DNA of 64,000 nt from Glaciibacter superstes DSM 21135 (lineage in GTDB: Bacteria; Actinomycetota; Actinomycetes; Actinomycetales; Microbacteriaceae). How positions within the stretch are numbered: position 1 is the stretch's first letter; each line of letters starts with the position of its first letter. The DNA lies in contig NZ_ATWH01000018.1 of assembly GCF_000421145.1 (NCBI RefSeq), positions 1-64,000 on the forward strand. Reading direction: 5' to 3'. This document shows, piece by piece, positions 1 to 9,122 of this stretch. Both the position numbers and the translations under genes were made by a program. A model generated the notes under the pieces. The model was not told where the DNA came from, ran no database searches, and worked only from the letters and a program-made list of their open reading frames with translations.

Positions 1-1
1 C

Positions 2-1139
2 TAGTGTCGTGCGCCTGAAATTATCTGGTTAAGTTGTAGAATTGAGGTATGGCCAGAACTGGACGCCCGAGGACCGAGTTGATGTTGAGCGATGAGGAGC
101 GGGAGCAGTTGCTGCGCTGGTCGCGGCGGGCGAAGGCCTCTCAGGCGTTGGCGGTGCGGTCCCGGATCATCCTTGCGTGTGGTGAGGGCCTGGATAACAA
201 GTCGGTGGCTGGGCAGGTGCGTTGCTCGTCGAACACGGTCAGCAAGTGGCGTGCCCGTTTTGTGGCGGACCGTCTTGATGGCTTGGTCGACGAGCCGCGT
301 CCCGGGCGGCCGCCTTCGATCACGGCCGAGCGGGTTGAGGAGGTCGTTGTGGCGACGTTGGAGTCGACTCCGAAGAATGCGACCCATTGGTCGAGGGCGA
401 AGATGGCCGATCGTTCAGGGCTGTCGAAGTCCACGATCGGACGGATCTGGAAGGCATTCGAGCTCAAACCCCACCGAGAGGACGGCTTCAAGCTCTCCAA
501 CGACCCGCGATTCGTGGAGAAGGTCTACGACATCATCGGACTGTATTTGAACCCACCCGAGGCTGCGGTTGTCTACTGTGTGGACGAGAAGTCTCAAGTG
601 CAGGCGCTGGCCCGTTCGCAGCCGGCGTTCCCGATGATGCCGGGCATGCCAGAGAAACGCACCCATGACTACGTGCGCCACGGCACGACCAGCCTCTTCG
701 CCGCTTTCAACACGATCGACGGCACCGTCATCTCCAGCATCCACCGACGGCACCGGGCGATCGAGTTCAAGAAGTTCCTGGCCAAGATCGACGCTGAAGT
801 CCCTGACGAGTTGGAGGTTCATCTGGTCTGCGATAACTACAGCACCCACAAGGCCCCGAGCATCGTCAAATGGCTCGAAGCCCATCCCCGGTTCCACCTG
901 CACTTCACCCCGACGTACTCGTCCTGGATCAACCAAGTCGAACGGTTCTTTGCCTACGTCACCGCCGATCTCCTCCAACGCTCCGACCACCGCAGCGTTC
1001 AAGCGCTCGAAAACGATATCCGCAAATGGGTCAAAGGATGGAACGAGAACCCGAAGCCATTCATCTGGACCAAATCCGCCGAACAGATCCTCGAATCCCT
1101 CAAACGACTTCTACAACGAACTACCGGCGCAGGACACTA
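2..1139 (+). mobile_element. IS630-family insertion sequence, apparently intact
   Basis: The ends form terminal inverted repeats. The left end (4-17) matches the reverse complement of the right end (1124-1137) at 12 of 14 positions. Both ends are flanked by TA (2-3 and 1138-1139) within a CTAG context, as expected for IS630/Tc1-type insertion with TA duplication. One full-length transposase gene fills the element. It sits directly against a broken membrane-protein gene on the right, so it probably interrupted or truncated that gene. Confidence 0.88.
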
Positions 1140-1140
1140 G
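49..1140 (+). CDS. IS630-family transposase
   Basis: A 363-residue DDE transposase that would cut and paste its own element at TA targets. Residues 1-140 are helix-turn-helix DNA-binding modules (a homeodomain-like part with CSSNTVSKWRARF, then a winged-helix part). The catalytic DDE domain follows: the first Asp is in VYCVDEKSQVQ, the second in LVCDNYSTHK, and the Glu in SSWINQVERFF. The length is normal for the family and there is no frameshift, so the gene could be active. The stop codon TAG at 1138-1140 is built from the duplicated target TA plus the next flanking base. Confidence 0.92.
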   Translation: MARTGRPRTELMLSDEEREQLLRWSRRAKASQALAVRSRIILACGEGLDNKSVAGQVRCSSNTVSKWRARFVADRLDGLVDEPRPGRPPSITAERVEEVVVATLESTPKNATHWSRAKMADRSGLSKSTIGRIWKAFELKPHREDGFKLSNDPRFVEKVYDIIGLYLNPPEAAVVYCVDEKSQVQALARSQPAFPMMPGMPEKRTHDYVRHGTTSLFAAFNTIDGTVISSIHRRHRAIEFKKFLAKIDAEVPDELEVHLVCDNYSTHKAPSIVKWLEAHPRFHLHFTPTYSSWINQVERFFAYVTADLLQRSDHRSVQALENDIRKWVKGWNENPKPFIWTKSAEQILESLKRLLQRTTGAGH

Positions 1141-1647
1141 AAAGACGATTAGGGCGTTGGCGGGGATGAGTGCGATGAGTCCGGCCCAGTGCTCCTCAGA
1201 AGAAAGGCAGTAGCACGTCACGTACACCAGGAGTGGTATCAACGAAGCAGCCAGCAGCAAGCCTGTGTTGCCGAGGTTGCGCCGCAAACGCGTTGCCTCA
1301 ACGGGTCCGCCGAAGATCTGGCCGCCAATCGTGACAGCGAAGAATCCGATCAATGCGGTGACGTAAAGGGTCGATGTTCACCCGATCTGGGAGTACAAGG
1401 CGGCGCCGCCAGTGGTGAGGGTGGTCCAGGCGCCCTGATTCTCGGGCGCTTGTAAGAAGCTGAATATTGGCAGAGCGACTCCCGCAGTGAGGGCCACCCC
1501 ACACCACACGAGGACATCCAGGGTTGACTTCGTGAAACTTCGTGGTGGAACCAAGTACGTCTCGAATGAATCAGCGGGGTTGGAAGCCATGAGCCCAACT
1601 AAACCAGAAGTGCGTGACTGGCATTGCGAGCCACCGTGTATAGCCAA
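1141..1647 (-). pseudogene. Membrane protein gene, broken by in-frame stop and IS insertion
   Basis: A reading frame on the minus strand encodes two hydrophobic segments, around VWCGVALTAGVALPIFSFLQ and TGLLLAASLIPLLVYVTCY, and the start of a third (IALIPANALIVFL). The likely start is the ATG at 1587. An in-frame TGA at 1378-1380 separates the two halves, and the coding sequence continues in the same frame beyond it. At 1140 the frame runs into the IS630 right end, so the C-terminus is lost. The family is not recognised; it looks like a small integral membrane protein. Confidence 0.5.
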
Positions 1648-1679
1648 CCACTGCGCATATCCGATTCTTCGGCGAGTGA

Positions 1680-2235
1680 TCAGCCCTCGTCGTTCGGTAT
1701 GCGGTCGCGCGTCTTGGTTCGTTCTCTCTCACTGGCAGCTGCCGCATTGCGCTGCGCACGCTCGGCGCGCCGGTGTTCGATGGCGGGATTCACTCGGTTG
1801 TCCCACACGGGTTTGCCGAAGACATAGGCGAGACGACCGACGACGAGTACCACGGCCCCGGCAACGATCCCGGCGAAGACCAGCCTGTCGCTCTCGCTGG
1901 AGGTCGGGCCAACGAACTGTTCCTCAGTCGAATCGGAGTCATCTGAATCATCGGAGCCTTCGTCATCGTGCGCATCGTCCTCGACGAGCACACCAGATGA
2001 TGCGACCGATTCTGACGGCCGCTTTGGCCTAACGGCTGCAGTCTGGATGACGTCGTCCTGGTTGAGCAGGTCGAGATTGCCGAGGAGGTACCGATGAGCC
2101 TGGTCTTCGTCGGCGACAAAGTCGATTGTGTAGCGACTGTCTGCCCACGAGGTGTTACCAGTCGCGTGAACATGCAGCTCCCCACCGGTGATGGTGTACC
2201 TGCGGTCCTCGTTGGAGTTCTTGTCCAAATAGCTC
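1680..2235 (-). pseudogene. C-terminal part of a membrane-anchored protein, 5' end replaced by IS sequence
   Basis: The minus-strand frame reads a hydrophilic region (TITGGELHVHATGNTSW), a highly acidic run rich in Asp, Ser and Glu, one transmembrane helix (LVFAGIVAGAVVLVVGRLAYVF) and a basic cytoplasmic tail. The coding sense ends near 2235, where the opposite strand starts to read an ISAzo13-type transposase. The N-terminal part is therefore missing. No family is recognised. The layout (extracellular domain, acidic linker, single helix, basic tail) suggests a surface or membrane-anchored protein. Confidence 0.45.
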
Positions 2236-2543
2236 GCACCGACCATGACACCGCCGCGTTCGCGGTCAACACGATCCGCGCCTGGTTCAACATCGTCGGC
2301 AAAACCAGCTACCCGGGCGCATCCCGTCTGTTGATCACCGCCGACGGCGGCGACTCCAACGACTACCGGACCCGGCTGTTCAAGACCGAACTCGCCGCGC
2401 TGGCCGACGAAACCGAACTGACCATCACGGTCTGTCATCTGCCACCGGGGACCAGCAAATGGAACAAGATCGAACACAAACTCTTCTCCCACATCTCCAT
2501 GAACTGGCACGGGCGGCCCCTGACCAGCCAGGGACGTTCTTGA
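2236..2543 (+). pseudogene. ISAzo13-type transposase fragment
   Basis: About 100 residues resemble the C-terminal catalytic part of ISAzo13-family transposases. Visible features are HDTAAFAVNTIRAWFN, the LLITADGGDSNDYR segment carrying a catalytic Asp, and PPGTSKWNKIEHKLFSHISM carrying the Glu region. The match stops after LTSQ, where intact members continue. The N-terminal two-thirds is absent. Both ends abut unrelated sequence, so this is a dead internal fragment. Confidence 0.8.
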
Positions 2544-2573
2544 GCACTGGAAAGGTTGAGAGTGATCCCAGCG

Positions 2574-2780
2574 TTTAAGAGGTGTCCACCGGAGCTGAAG
2601 GAACTGACGCTACGTCTGGCCTTGGATACCAGTGAGCAGGAGGGCAGTCCGTGGGGCGCGCGTTCGAGGATCAGGCAGCAGCTCGGGATCCCGGCGGACG
2701 CATTGCGCGGCTGGGTGTATCCGGCCGGGGCCGATGACGCGCGTCGGTCCCCAGCGCGCGACACGCGAACTGGCGCTCCG
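2574..2780 (+). pseudogene. IS3-family OrfA fragment
   Basis: The translation shows the N-terminal helix-turn-helix region of IS3-family OrfA proteins: KRCPPELKELTLRLALD, then EGSPWGARSRIRQQLGIPA and ALRGWVYPAGADDARR. Intact relatives continue into OrfB; here the similarity ends near 2780. Neither a frame for OrfB nor terminal repeats were found nearby. From about 2780 to 2980 nothing is recognised on the plus strand, though the minus strand has a short coding-like stretch of unknown origin. Confidence 0.7.
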
Positions 2781-2984
2781 GTTGGGCAGACTTGCCGCCT
2801 GAAGCCCGGCGAGCGAGTCCTCCTCATCAAAGCCGCGAGCGAAGCGTTGATCGATCGCCTCGACGATGACTCCTTCTCTGCGCTGAGCAAGTTCGGTGTC
2901 GAGGCGCATGGCGGCCACGGACCTGATACTGAACGTGTCGGCCAGGGGCCCGATCGTCGCGAGGCTAGCCTTTGAGTGGGCTAC

Positions 2985-3130
2985 ACAGTCAACCCTCACT
3001 GGGCGAAGCAGGCTCGGGTCGTGCTGCGGCTGGCGCTCAAACTGGCCATGCGGCACGAGATCTTCCCGCAATCCCATGGACCACGTCTCCCGCCGCTATC
3101 GCGAGCGAGACATCCCCCATGCACTAACGT
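2985..3130 (+). pseudogene. Tyrosine integrase (phage-type recombinase) fragment
   Basis: The segment reads KQARVVLRLALKLAMRHEIF in one frame and NPMDHVSRRYRERD in the next. Together these resemble the core-binding domain of actinobacterial tyrosine integrases. The two parts are joined if one base is restored near 3070. Only about 45 residues remain and no catalytic domain is present. It points to a former integrated element in this junction zone. Confidence 0.6.
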
Positions 3131-3203
3131 CGGCCAAGGTGAACACAGGCTCTCTGTTGGTTTCAGCGTCGTTACGCGATTCGCATGTCTCGGAGGAGCA
3201 ATT

Positions 3204-3358
3204 TCGCCGACCGGATGCCGCGGCAACTTCCCGGCGGCCGGCAGCAGCCGATTGTGCTCGCGCGCGAGCGCGGGGGAGCCGCGTGTCATGCTTCTCGACG
3301 GCCCGCTGTCGAACCTCGACACCGTCCGCCGGCGAGTTCGGGGTGACGTCAGTCTGCA
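3204..3358 (+). pseudogene. ABC transporter ATPase fragment (sugar/polyamine type)
   Basis: The translation shows a decayed signature region (ADRMPRQLPGGRQQPIVLAR) followed, after a frame change, by a Walker B/D-loop region (GEPRVMLLDGPLSNLD). The usual DEPLSNLD has lost its Glu to Gly. Walker A and the N-terminal half are missing. It is a remnant of an importer ATPase and abuts the stop codon of the PucR-type regulator on the other strand. Confidence 0.65.
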
Positions 3359-4543
3359 TTAGTCTTCCAACTTGTTGGCGCTGAATGCGACGGCGAGCAC
3401 AGCAATATCGCGGGGGAAGTCAAGACGAAGGCCCGTAAGCTCCTCTATCTGAGCGAGCCGACTTCGTACGGTGTTTCTGTGCCGGAAAGTGTTCTTGCTA
3501 ATGACGTTTACGGTCCCGTCTGTGTCAAAGAACGCTTGAATCGTAGCCAGCAGTTCCCCGCGTACATACGGGGTGAGCTGTTCGAATTTGAAGAACACGT
3601 CGTCGGCAATCGCTCGCGAGAGCGTGGGTTCAGCGTAAGTGAACGCAGTCAACCAGTTTTTGCGAAGTTTGTGCAGCCCTGGAGATGTGAGGGCCGCCAC
3701 CAAGGTGCGGGTGTTGTCGACTGCGCTGCGCACGGTGGTCGGGATGCGTACCTCGGTCAACCCGGTCTTGTACTCGCGAAACTCGGTGAGCAGCACCATC
3801 AGAGAGTCTTCGTTTACGGCGCGGGACTGAATGAACCCGACGAGGTATTGTCCGTGCCAGCTGAAGTAGTTCTTGATTCCCCGTTGGCTAAGACGAGCCT
3901 GGCATGCCGAAAGCAAAGAATACTCGGATTCGTGGAGATCAACGACGACACAGAACAGCGATTCCGACGGGTCAAAGGTGAGGGTCGACAGAAGTTTCGA
4001 CACGATTCTACTGTCGACCTCCGAGCCGGCTAGGAGCCGGTGAAAGACGGCTGTGCGTAGTTCGCTCGTCTGCTGGTTCAAGGTGTCAGTCGCGATCCGG
4101 TAGCCCTCACTCACCTCATTAATATTTGCCTCGATGGCTTCCCACACCCCGACCAGCTCCGACAGGTAGGCCGCGTTCTCGCCCAAGCCGTTGGCTTGAG
4201 CGTCGGCGAGGAACGCTTCCCAGAGCACACGCAGGTCGATCCGGAACGAACGCAGAACTGCCTGCAGGTCAACCCCCTGGATAGCGCGAAGCTGACCAGT
4301 TTCGAACGCCACTGAGGCAAGTGACACCGGGATCAGTTCACCTGTGATGCGCATCAGCGTGAGGGAAATAGTCTTTCGCATCTGATCGTTGAGACTCTTG
4401 TCGGAAACCTGTTGATACACCGAATCGGCGTCTCGCAAGCGTTGAATCGACGCGCGAACAAGCTCCTCCAAGTGGTCATTCAGGAGGCGTTGCGCGGCGC
4501 TGACCAAGTACGATCCCTCGTGAGAACTGTGCATGATGCACAT
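3359..4543 (-). CDS. PucR/CdaR-type transcriptional regulator
   Basis: A 394-residue cytoplasmic regulator. The C-terminal 60 residues form the PucR-type helix-turn-helix (SKNTFRHRNTVRSRLAQIEE), preceded by a GGDEF-like/CdaR middle domain and an N-terminal ligand-sensing region with helices and a stretch around QAVLRSFRIDLRVLWEAF. Members of this family commonly sense nitrogen compounds (purines, proline, GABA) or sugar acids. It is transcribed divergently from the 4646-17923 operon and is the obvious candidate to control it. The ligand cannot be read from the sequence. Confidence 0.85.
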   Translation of the reverse strand: MCIMHSSHEGSYLVSAAQRLLNDHLEELVRASIQRLRDADSVYQQVSDKSLNDQMRKTISLTLMRITGELIPVSLASVAFETGQLRAIQGVDLQAVLRSFRIDLRVLWEAFLADAQANGLGENAAYLSELVGVWEAIEANINEVSEGYRIATDTLNQQTSELRTAVFHRLLAGSEVDSRIVSKLLSTLTFDPSESLFCVVVDLHESEYSLLSACQARLSQRGIKNYFSWHGQYLVGFIQSRAVNEDSLMVLLTEFREYKTGLTEVRIPTTVRSAVDNTRTLVAALTSPGLHKLRKNWLTAFTYAEPTLSRAIADDVFFKFEQLTPYVRGELLATIQAFFDTDGTVNVISKNTFRHRNTVRSRLAQIEELTGLRLDFPRDIAVLAVAFSANKLED

Positions 4544-4558
4544 CCTAATGGCTGAATT

Positions 4559-4645
4559 GGGGGCACCTGAGCCCTATTCTTGTGTATCGCCGTTTGGTTT
4601 GATTGGGTCCTGTACCCATAGCCATTACGTTCGATGAGGAGTAGC
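4559..4645 (+). promoter_or_regulatory. Divergent promoter region with two inverted repeats; RBS for the fusion gene
   Basis: The space between the PucR-type regulator and the fusion gene contains TGGGT-N5-ACCCA at 4604-4618 and GGGC-N6-GCCC at 4561-4574. Either could be an operator for the divergent regulator (inference). GAGGAG at 4636-4641 is a good ribosome-binding site for a GTG start at 4646. It argues against the ATG at 4634, which would place it inside the gene. Confidence 0.4.
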
Positions 4646-7606
4646 GTGCCCGCCCTTCACAGCCTGTCAGGTGATCAGCAGCAAGCCATTGTTCGCGCAA
4701 TTCACGAAAGCTATGGAGTCCGCATCGATCACCTCGACCGACTCGGCGGGGAGATTGATTGGAACTTTGCGGTGGCCGGAACCGCGAACGAAAAATACTT
4801 GCTGCGATTGACGCCCGAACCGGCAGATATGGACGAAATCGAATGGCAAGAAAAGGTGCTCGCGCACCTTGAGAAGAGACCAGTCTCCGTTGACTTCCCG
4901 CGCATGATGCTGCAAAGGGATGGAGCGCTGCACTCCTCCCTTGCGCTCGACGACGGACGGCGTTTCGTGGCGCGCCTCTTCCACTGGGTCCCCGGCGAAG
5001 TCGTCGCCAAGGTCGGAATCACCGGGCGGCACTATCGTACGCAACTCGGGGAGCTCGCTGCCGAACTTACTTCCAGTCTGAGCGAGCTGACCGCGTCGGC
5101 CACGAGCCCCGACCATCACTGGATGGTCGTTCGTAGCGGCGACGCGATCCGGGAAACGGTATCCGCATCCGGTGACGCCACAGAATGTGGCCTCTTGTTG
5201 CACGCACTGTCCATGTTTGAAGCGGTGAAAGAACGCATCCCGGAACTGCCGTCGTCCGTGGTGCACCAGGATCTGAACGACTTCAACCTCTTGGCGAGCC
5301 GGGACAAACTCGGGAGGGTTGAACTGAGGGGCGTGGTCGACTTCAACGACGCGGTGTATACGGTCAGGATCGCCGAGCTCGCAATCGCTGCCGCCTATGC
5401 GACGCTACGGCAGGAGGACGCGTTTGGTGCGTTCTGTGATGTTGTCAGGGGTTACTTGTCATGTGCAAAGCTCACCGACACCGAGCTTGAACTGGTTTTT
5501 CCGTTAGCGGTGGCGCGGCTTGCAGTTAACGCGTCTACGTGGACCTACCGTAGCTCGGGCATGAACGGCGATTACGCGAAATCGCGAATTGCGGCCACCT
5601 GGCCAGCCCTCGAGCAACTACTTAGCGTGCATCCGAATGTTGCTGCTGACACGTTCCGGGAAATGGCTGGTACTCCGGCGCCACACTACGATTCGAGCAG
5701 TTCCGAAGTGGCGGCGGCCGCAATAGTCGCACCTCCCACCCGTCACTTCGACCTGTCGCCGAACGCAGATTTCATTGACGGGGTCGCTTTCGATAACGCC
5801 GCCATCACGGCGGCGACTGATGCTGCGGTCTCTCTGCTGGGCGACTGCGTCGGCATCACTCTTCCGTTCTCTGCTGTCGTAACCGAGTCGGCGCTGCGGG
5901 GGGTCGGGAGCGCAGCGCCGAAAACGATCCTTAACGGTATCGGGGTGAGCGTTGCTCGCGAAACGGCGTTGTTGGTGCCCCTTGAGGGCACGGTCGAATC
6001 CGTCGCTGATGATCGCGTCGTTGTTCGCCACGACATAGATGAGGCGTCGGTGTACTCCGTGTGGCTCGGGGGCACCCCGCTCGTTTCGGAGGGCGACAGC
6101 ATTTCGGCAGGAGAACGCGTTGTGCGGGTGGGCGCTCCTGGCAACGTGCCCACCGTCTTGGCTGGAATCGTACAGTTCTTCCGCGATCCGACTCTTATTC
6201 AGCTGGCGGCCCCAGCATACGTGCGCGTCTTTGAACGTGAATACTGGTCTAGCCAGTTTGATATGCGCCTCGCGGCGCCCCTCATCAATCAGTTCGATGC
6301 GGGGGATGCGTGGAATCAGGAGCGTGTGCTCAAGGTTCGGGCGGAGCGGTTCGCGCCCTCCCAAAAGAGCTATTACGACCAGCCGATGACTCTCGTGCGT
6401 GGCCGCGAGGTCTGGCTGATGGACTCGAACGCGCAGATCTACTTGGACGCGATCAACAACGTCACTCATGTGGGGCATGCGAACGATCGCATCGCCGACG
6501 CGGCCTATCGTCAGATGCGGCGACTGAACACCAACAGTCGCCTCGTGTACCCGCAAATCTCACAGTACGCAGAACGTCTAACAGCACTCCTTCCCGACAA
6601 GCTCGACACTGTGTTCTTCGTGTGCACGGGAAGTGAAGCGAACGATTTGGCGCTGAGAATTGCTCGGCAGGTTACCGGTAACGAGCAGATACTCGTAATC
6701 GATTCCGCCTACCACGGCAACACACGCGCGGTCACCGACGTGAGCCCGAACCGATATCACGTGGCGGGGAAAGGTGTGCCCGACGGCACACGCGAGGTTC
6801 CCACGCCGGACGCGTTCCGTGGCCCCTACCGGTACGGTGATCCCGATCTCGGTCAGAAGTACGCGGCGCTTGTCGGCGAACAGGTGGACGCACTGGTAGC
6901 TGAGGGGACGCCACCAGCCGCGTTCATAGCTGAATCACTTGTCGGCACGGGCGGCAACTATGTGCTCCCTGAGGGCTACCTTCAAGAGAGCTACCGGCGC
7001 GTCCGCGATGCCGGGGGGCTGTGCATCGCAGATGAGGTCCAAATCGGGTTCGGCCGCCTCGGCACACACTATTGGGGTTTCGAAACGCAGGGCGTCGTTC
7101 CCGACATCGTGACGATGGGGAAACCTATCGGCAACGGGCACCCCCTTGCGGCGGTTGTGACCACTCGCGAAATTGCGGAGGCGTTCGACAACGGCGTTAA
7201 GTACTTCAACACATTTGGAGGCAACCCGGTTTCATGCGTGGTCGGAATGACCGTGCTCGACATCCTGGAAGACGACAACCTGCAGCAGCAGGCGCTGCGT
7301 GTCGGCGGCTACTTCAAAGAACAGTTGGAGCAGCTCCAACTCAGGCACTGGCGTATCGGGGACGTCCGCGGGTACGGACTGTATCTGGGCGTCGAGCTTG
7401 TGGAATCACCGGGCACGACCGACCCCGATAAGCGCGCCGCGAGTACCGTCAGTGAAATGCTCAAAGACCGCGGGGTGATCATGTTCCCGAATGGCCGGTA
7501 CAACAACGTCCTCAAAATAAAGCCGCCGATGGTGTTCGACGAGTCGCACGTTGACAAATTCATCCAGACCCTTGACATCGTTCTGGACATATACCAGAGC
7601 GAATGA
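4646..7606 (+). CDS. Three-domain fusion: kinase-like + degenerate M23-like + class III aminotransferase/phospholyase
   Basis: About 986 residues from the GTG start (RBS GAGGAG). Residues about 1-330 are an aminoglycoside-phosphotransferase/hydroxylysine-kinase-like domain, with catalytic [10 protein letters not shown] and the metal-binding VVDFNDA. Residues about 375-535 match the barrel seen in M23-peptidase-containing fusions, but I see no HxxxD or HxH zinc ligands, so peptidase activity is unlikely. Residues about 550-985 are a PLP-dependent class III fold with the Lys in [11 protein letters not shown], closest in look to ethanolamine-phosphate and phosphohydroxylysine phospholyases. The expected chemistry is phosphorylation of an amino alcohol or hydroxy-amino acid, then PLP-dependent loss of phosphate and ammonia to give an aldehyde. 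The substrate is unknown. Confidence 0.82.
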   Translation: MPALHSLSGDQQQAIVRAIHESYGVRIDHLDRLGGEIDWNFAVAGTANEKYLLRLTPEPADMDEIEWQEKVLAHLEKRPVSVDFPRMMLQRDGALHSSLALDDGRRFVARLFHWVPGEVVAKVGITGRHYRTQLGELAAELTSSLSELTASATSPDHHWMVVRSGDAIRETVSASGDATECGLLLHALSMFEAVKERIPELPSSVVHQDLNDFNLLASRDKLGRVELRGVVDFNDAVYTVRIAELAIAAAYATLRQEDAFGAFCDVVRGYLSCAKLTDTELELVFPLAVARLAVNASTWTYRSSGMNGDYAKSRIAATWPALEQLLSVHPNVAADTFREMAGTPAPHYDSSSSEVAAAAIVAPPTRHFDLSPNADFIDGVAFDNAAITAATDAAVSLLGDCVGITLPFSAVVTESALRGVGSAAPKTILNGIGVSVARETALLVPLEGTVESVADDRVVVRHDIDEASVYSVWLGGTPLVSEGDSISAGERVVRVGAPGNVPTVLAGIVQFFRDPTLIQLAAPAYVRVFEREYWSSQFDMRLAAPLINQFDAGDAWNQERVLKVRAERFAPSQKSYYDQPMTLVRGREVWLMDSNAQIYLDAINNVTHVGHANDRIADAAYRQMRRLNTNSRLVYPQISQYAERLTALLPDKLDTVFFVCTGSEANDLALRIARQVTGNEQILVIDSAYHGNTRAVTDVSPNRYHVAGKGVPDGTREVPTPDAFRGPYRYGDPDLGQKYAALVGEQVDALVAEGTPPAAFIAESLVGTGGNYVLPEGYLQESYRRVRDAGGLCIADEVQIGFGRLGTHYWGFETQGVVPDIVTMGKPIGNGHPLAAVVTTREIAEAFDNGVKYFNTFGGNPVSCVVGMTVLDILEDDNLQQQALRVGGYFKEQLEQLQLRHWRIGDVRGYGLYLGVELVESPGTTDPDKRAASTVSEMLKDRGVIMFPNGRYNNVLKIKPPMVFDESHVDKFIQTLDIVLDIYQSE

Positions 7607-7634
7607 TCCGCCCCGACCACAGAAAGGAGGCAGC

Positions 7635-9122
7635 GTGGCCTTCGTAGAAATCCAAAATGTTAGTAAGCACTTCGGTGCCACTCGTGCGCTTCAGGGAGTG
7701 AGTCTCGCGCTGGACCGCGGAGAAATTCACGGTCTCCTCGGAGAAAACGGCGCAGGGAAGTCGACTCTCATGAAGGTGCTTTCGGGTGTAGTCACTCCCG
7801 ATGAAGGCACTGTCGTCATCGATCGTGAGGTGCTTAAGCACGGCGATCCCACAGCGGCACGTGAGGCGGGCATCGGTATTGCGTTCCAGGAGTTGAGTTC
7901 GCCACCTAATATCAGCGTTGCGATGAAGCTGTGCCTCCGGAATACCCCGAAGAACGTCCTCGGCATGATTGCCCAAAAACGCCTCATGTCCCACGCGCGC
8001 ACAATACTGGATGAGTATCACGCCCCGTATATCCCCGTGGATGCACTCATCTCCGAAGTTGATTTGGCGACGAAGCAGCAGATCGAAATCATTGCGGGAA
8101 TGCGGGACGCGAAAAGACTCCTGGTCCTCGATGAACCGACCGCGGCCCTACCAGACACCGCTTGGCTTTTCGCGCGGATGCGTCATCTTGCCGCTCAGGG
8201 AACGAGCATTATCTACATCAGCCACAAGCTAAAGGAGATCGAAGAGATCTGCTCTCAGGGCACGGTCATTCGAAATGGCCGCAATGTTGGCAATTTTACA
8301 GCGGGGCAGGAAAGTGAAAAGGAGCTCGTCGAGCTCATGATTGGTCGCTCGTTCGAGCACACATTCCCGAAGAAACGAGACGCCGACGTCCGCGCAGTCG
8401 AACCGATCGTCAGGGTCAATCGCCTGTCAGCCGGCAAGGTCGAGGACGTGTCGTTTTCCATCTACCCGGGCGAAGTCCTAGGTGTCGCGGCGCTGGAGGG
8501 GCAAGGGCAGCACGATCTGTTTTACGCGCTCGCTGGCATCACCCCAAGGACGGGCGGTCAGGTCCAGATCACCCGAGGTAGTGCGCGGCGCGACACCGCG
8601 CTCGTGCCGGAGGAACGCAAAGCTGAGGCGTTGTTCCTGCAGCTGAGCTCCCTATTCAACCTCACCGTTTCGACGCTGTCCGACCTGAGCCGCGTCGGCA
8701 TCGTGTCGAAGAAGCGAGAACGCGCGCTTGGGACCGCCCGTGCGGACGGGGTCCACCTGCCGCACACGATGCTTGACAAGCCTGTAAGTGCGCTCTCCGG
8801 CGGCAATCAACAAAAGGTGGTGTTCGGGCGCGCTTTGTCACAGGATCCCGCCTGTCTAATACTCTTCGACCCCACTCGCGGTGTTGACGTACCTACGAAG
8901 GTGGAACTGTACGACCTCATTCGCTCGTATGCGCAATCGGGTCGGGCTGTGCTCATGTACTCCACGGAGATCCCTGAACTCGTTGGGGTGTGCGACCGAG
9001 TCTTGTCGATGCACAGTGGTCAATTCACCGGTGAGTTCACAGGCTCGCTCGTGTCCGAATCGGGCATCCTCACGGGCGCCCTCAACCTCGAATCTATGTC
9101 GGCGCGAAGGGGCATCGTATGA
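7635..9122 (+). CDS. Ribose-type ABC importer, dual ATPase (RbsA/MglA family)
   Basis: A 495-residue fused ATPase. The first nucleotide-binding domain has Walker A GENGAGKST and Walker B LLVLDEPTAALPD. The second is degenerate in Walker A (ALEGQGQHDL), as is normal for RbsA/MglA, but keeps SGGNQQKV and LILFDPTRGVD. The GTG start at 7635 follows a strong AAAGGAGG. The gene sits 28 bp after the fusion gene and overlaps the first permease by 4 bp. It powers uptake by the two permeases and the binding protein that follow. The second signature loop and D-loop look intact. Confidence 0.9.
   Translation: MAFVEIQNVSKHFGATRALQGVSLALDRGEIHGLLGENGAGKSTLMKVLSGVVTPDEGTVVIDREVLKHGDPTAAREAGIGIAFQELSSPPNISVAMKLCLRNTPKNVLGMIAQKRLMSHARTILDEYHAPYIPVDALISEVDLATKQQIEIIAGMRDAKRLLVLDEPTAALPDTAWLFARMRHLAAQGTSIIYISHKLKEIEEICSQGTVIRNGRNVGNFTAGQESEKELVELMIGRSFEHTFPKKRDADVRAVEPIVRVNRLSAGKVEDVSFSIYPGEVLGVAALEGQGQHDLFYALAGITPRTGGQVQITRGSARRDTALVPEERKAEALFLQLSSLFNLTVSTLSDLSRVGIVSKKRERALGTARADGVHLPHTMLDKPVSALSGGNQQKVVFGRALSQDPACLILFDPTRGVDVPTKVELYDLIRSYAQSGRAVLMYSTEIPELVGVCDRVLSMHSGQFTGEFTGSLVSESGILTGALNLESMSARRGIV

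Noticed and set aside
1680..2510. Single 276-residue minus-strand gene
   Set aside because: The N-terminal part is antisense to an ISAzo13 transposase fragment; only the part up to about 2235 looks like a real protein.
5618..6556. 312-residue minus-strand open frame
   Set aside because: It is the shadow of the fusion gene, whose domains are recognisable on the other strand.
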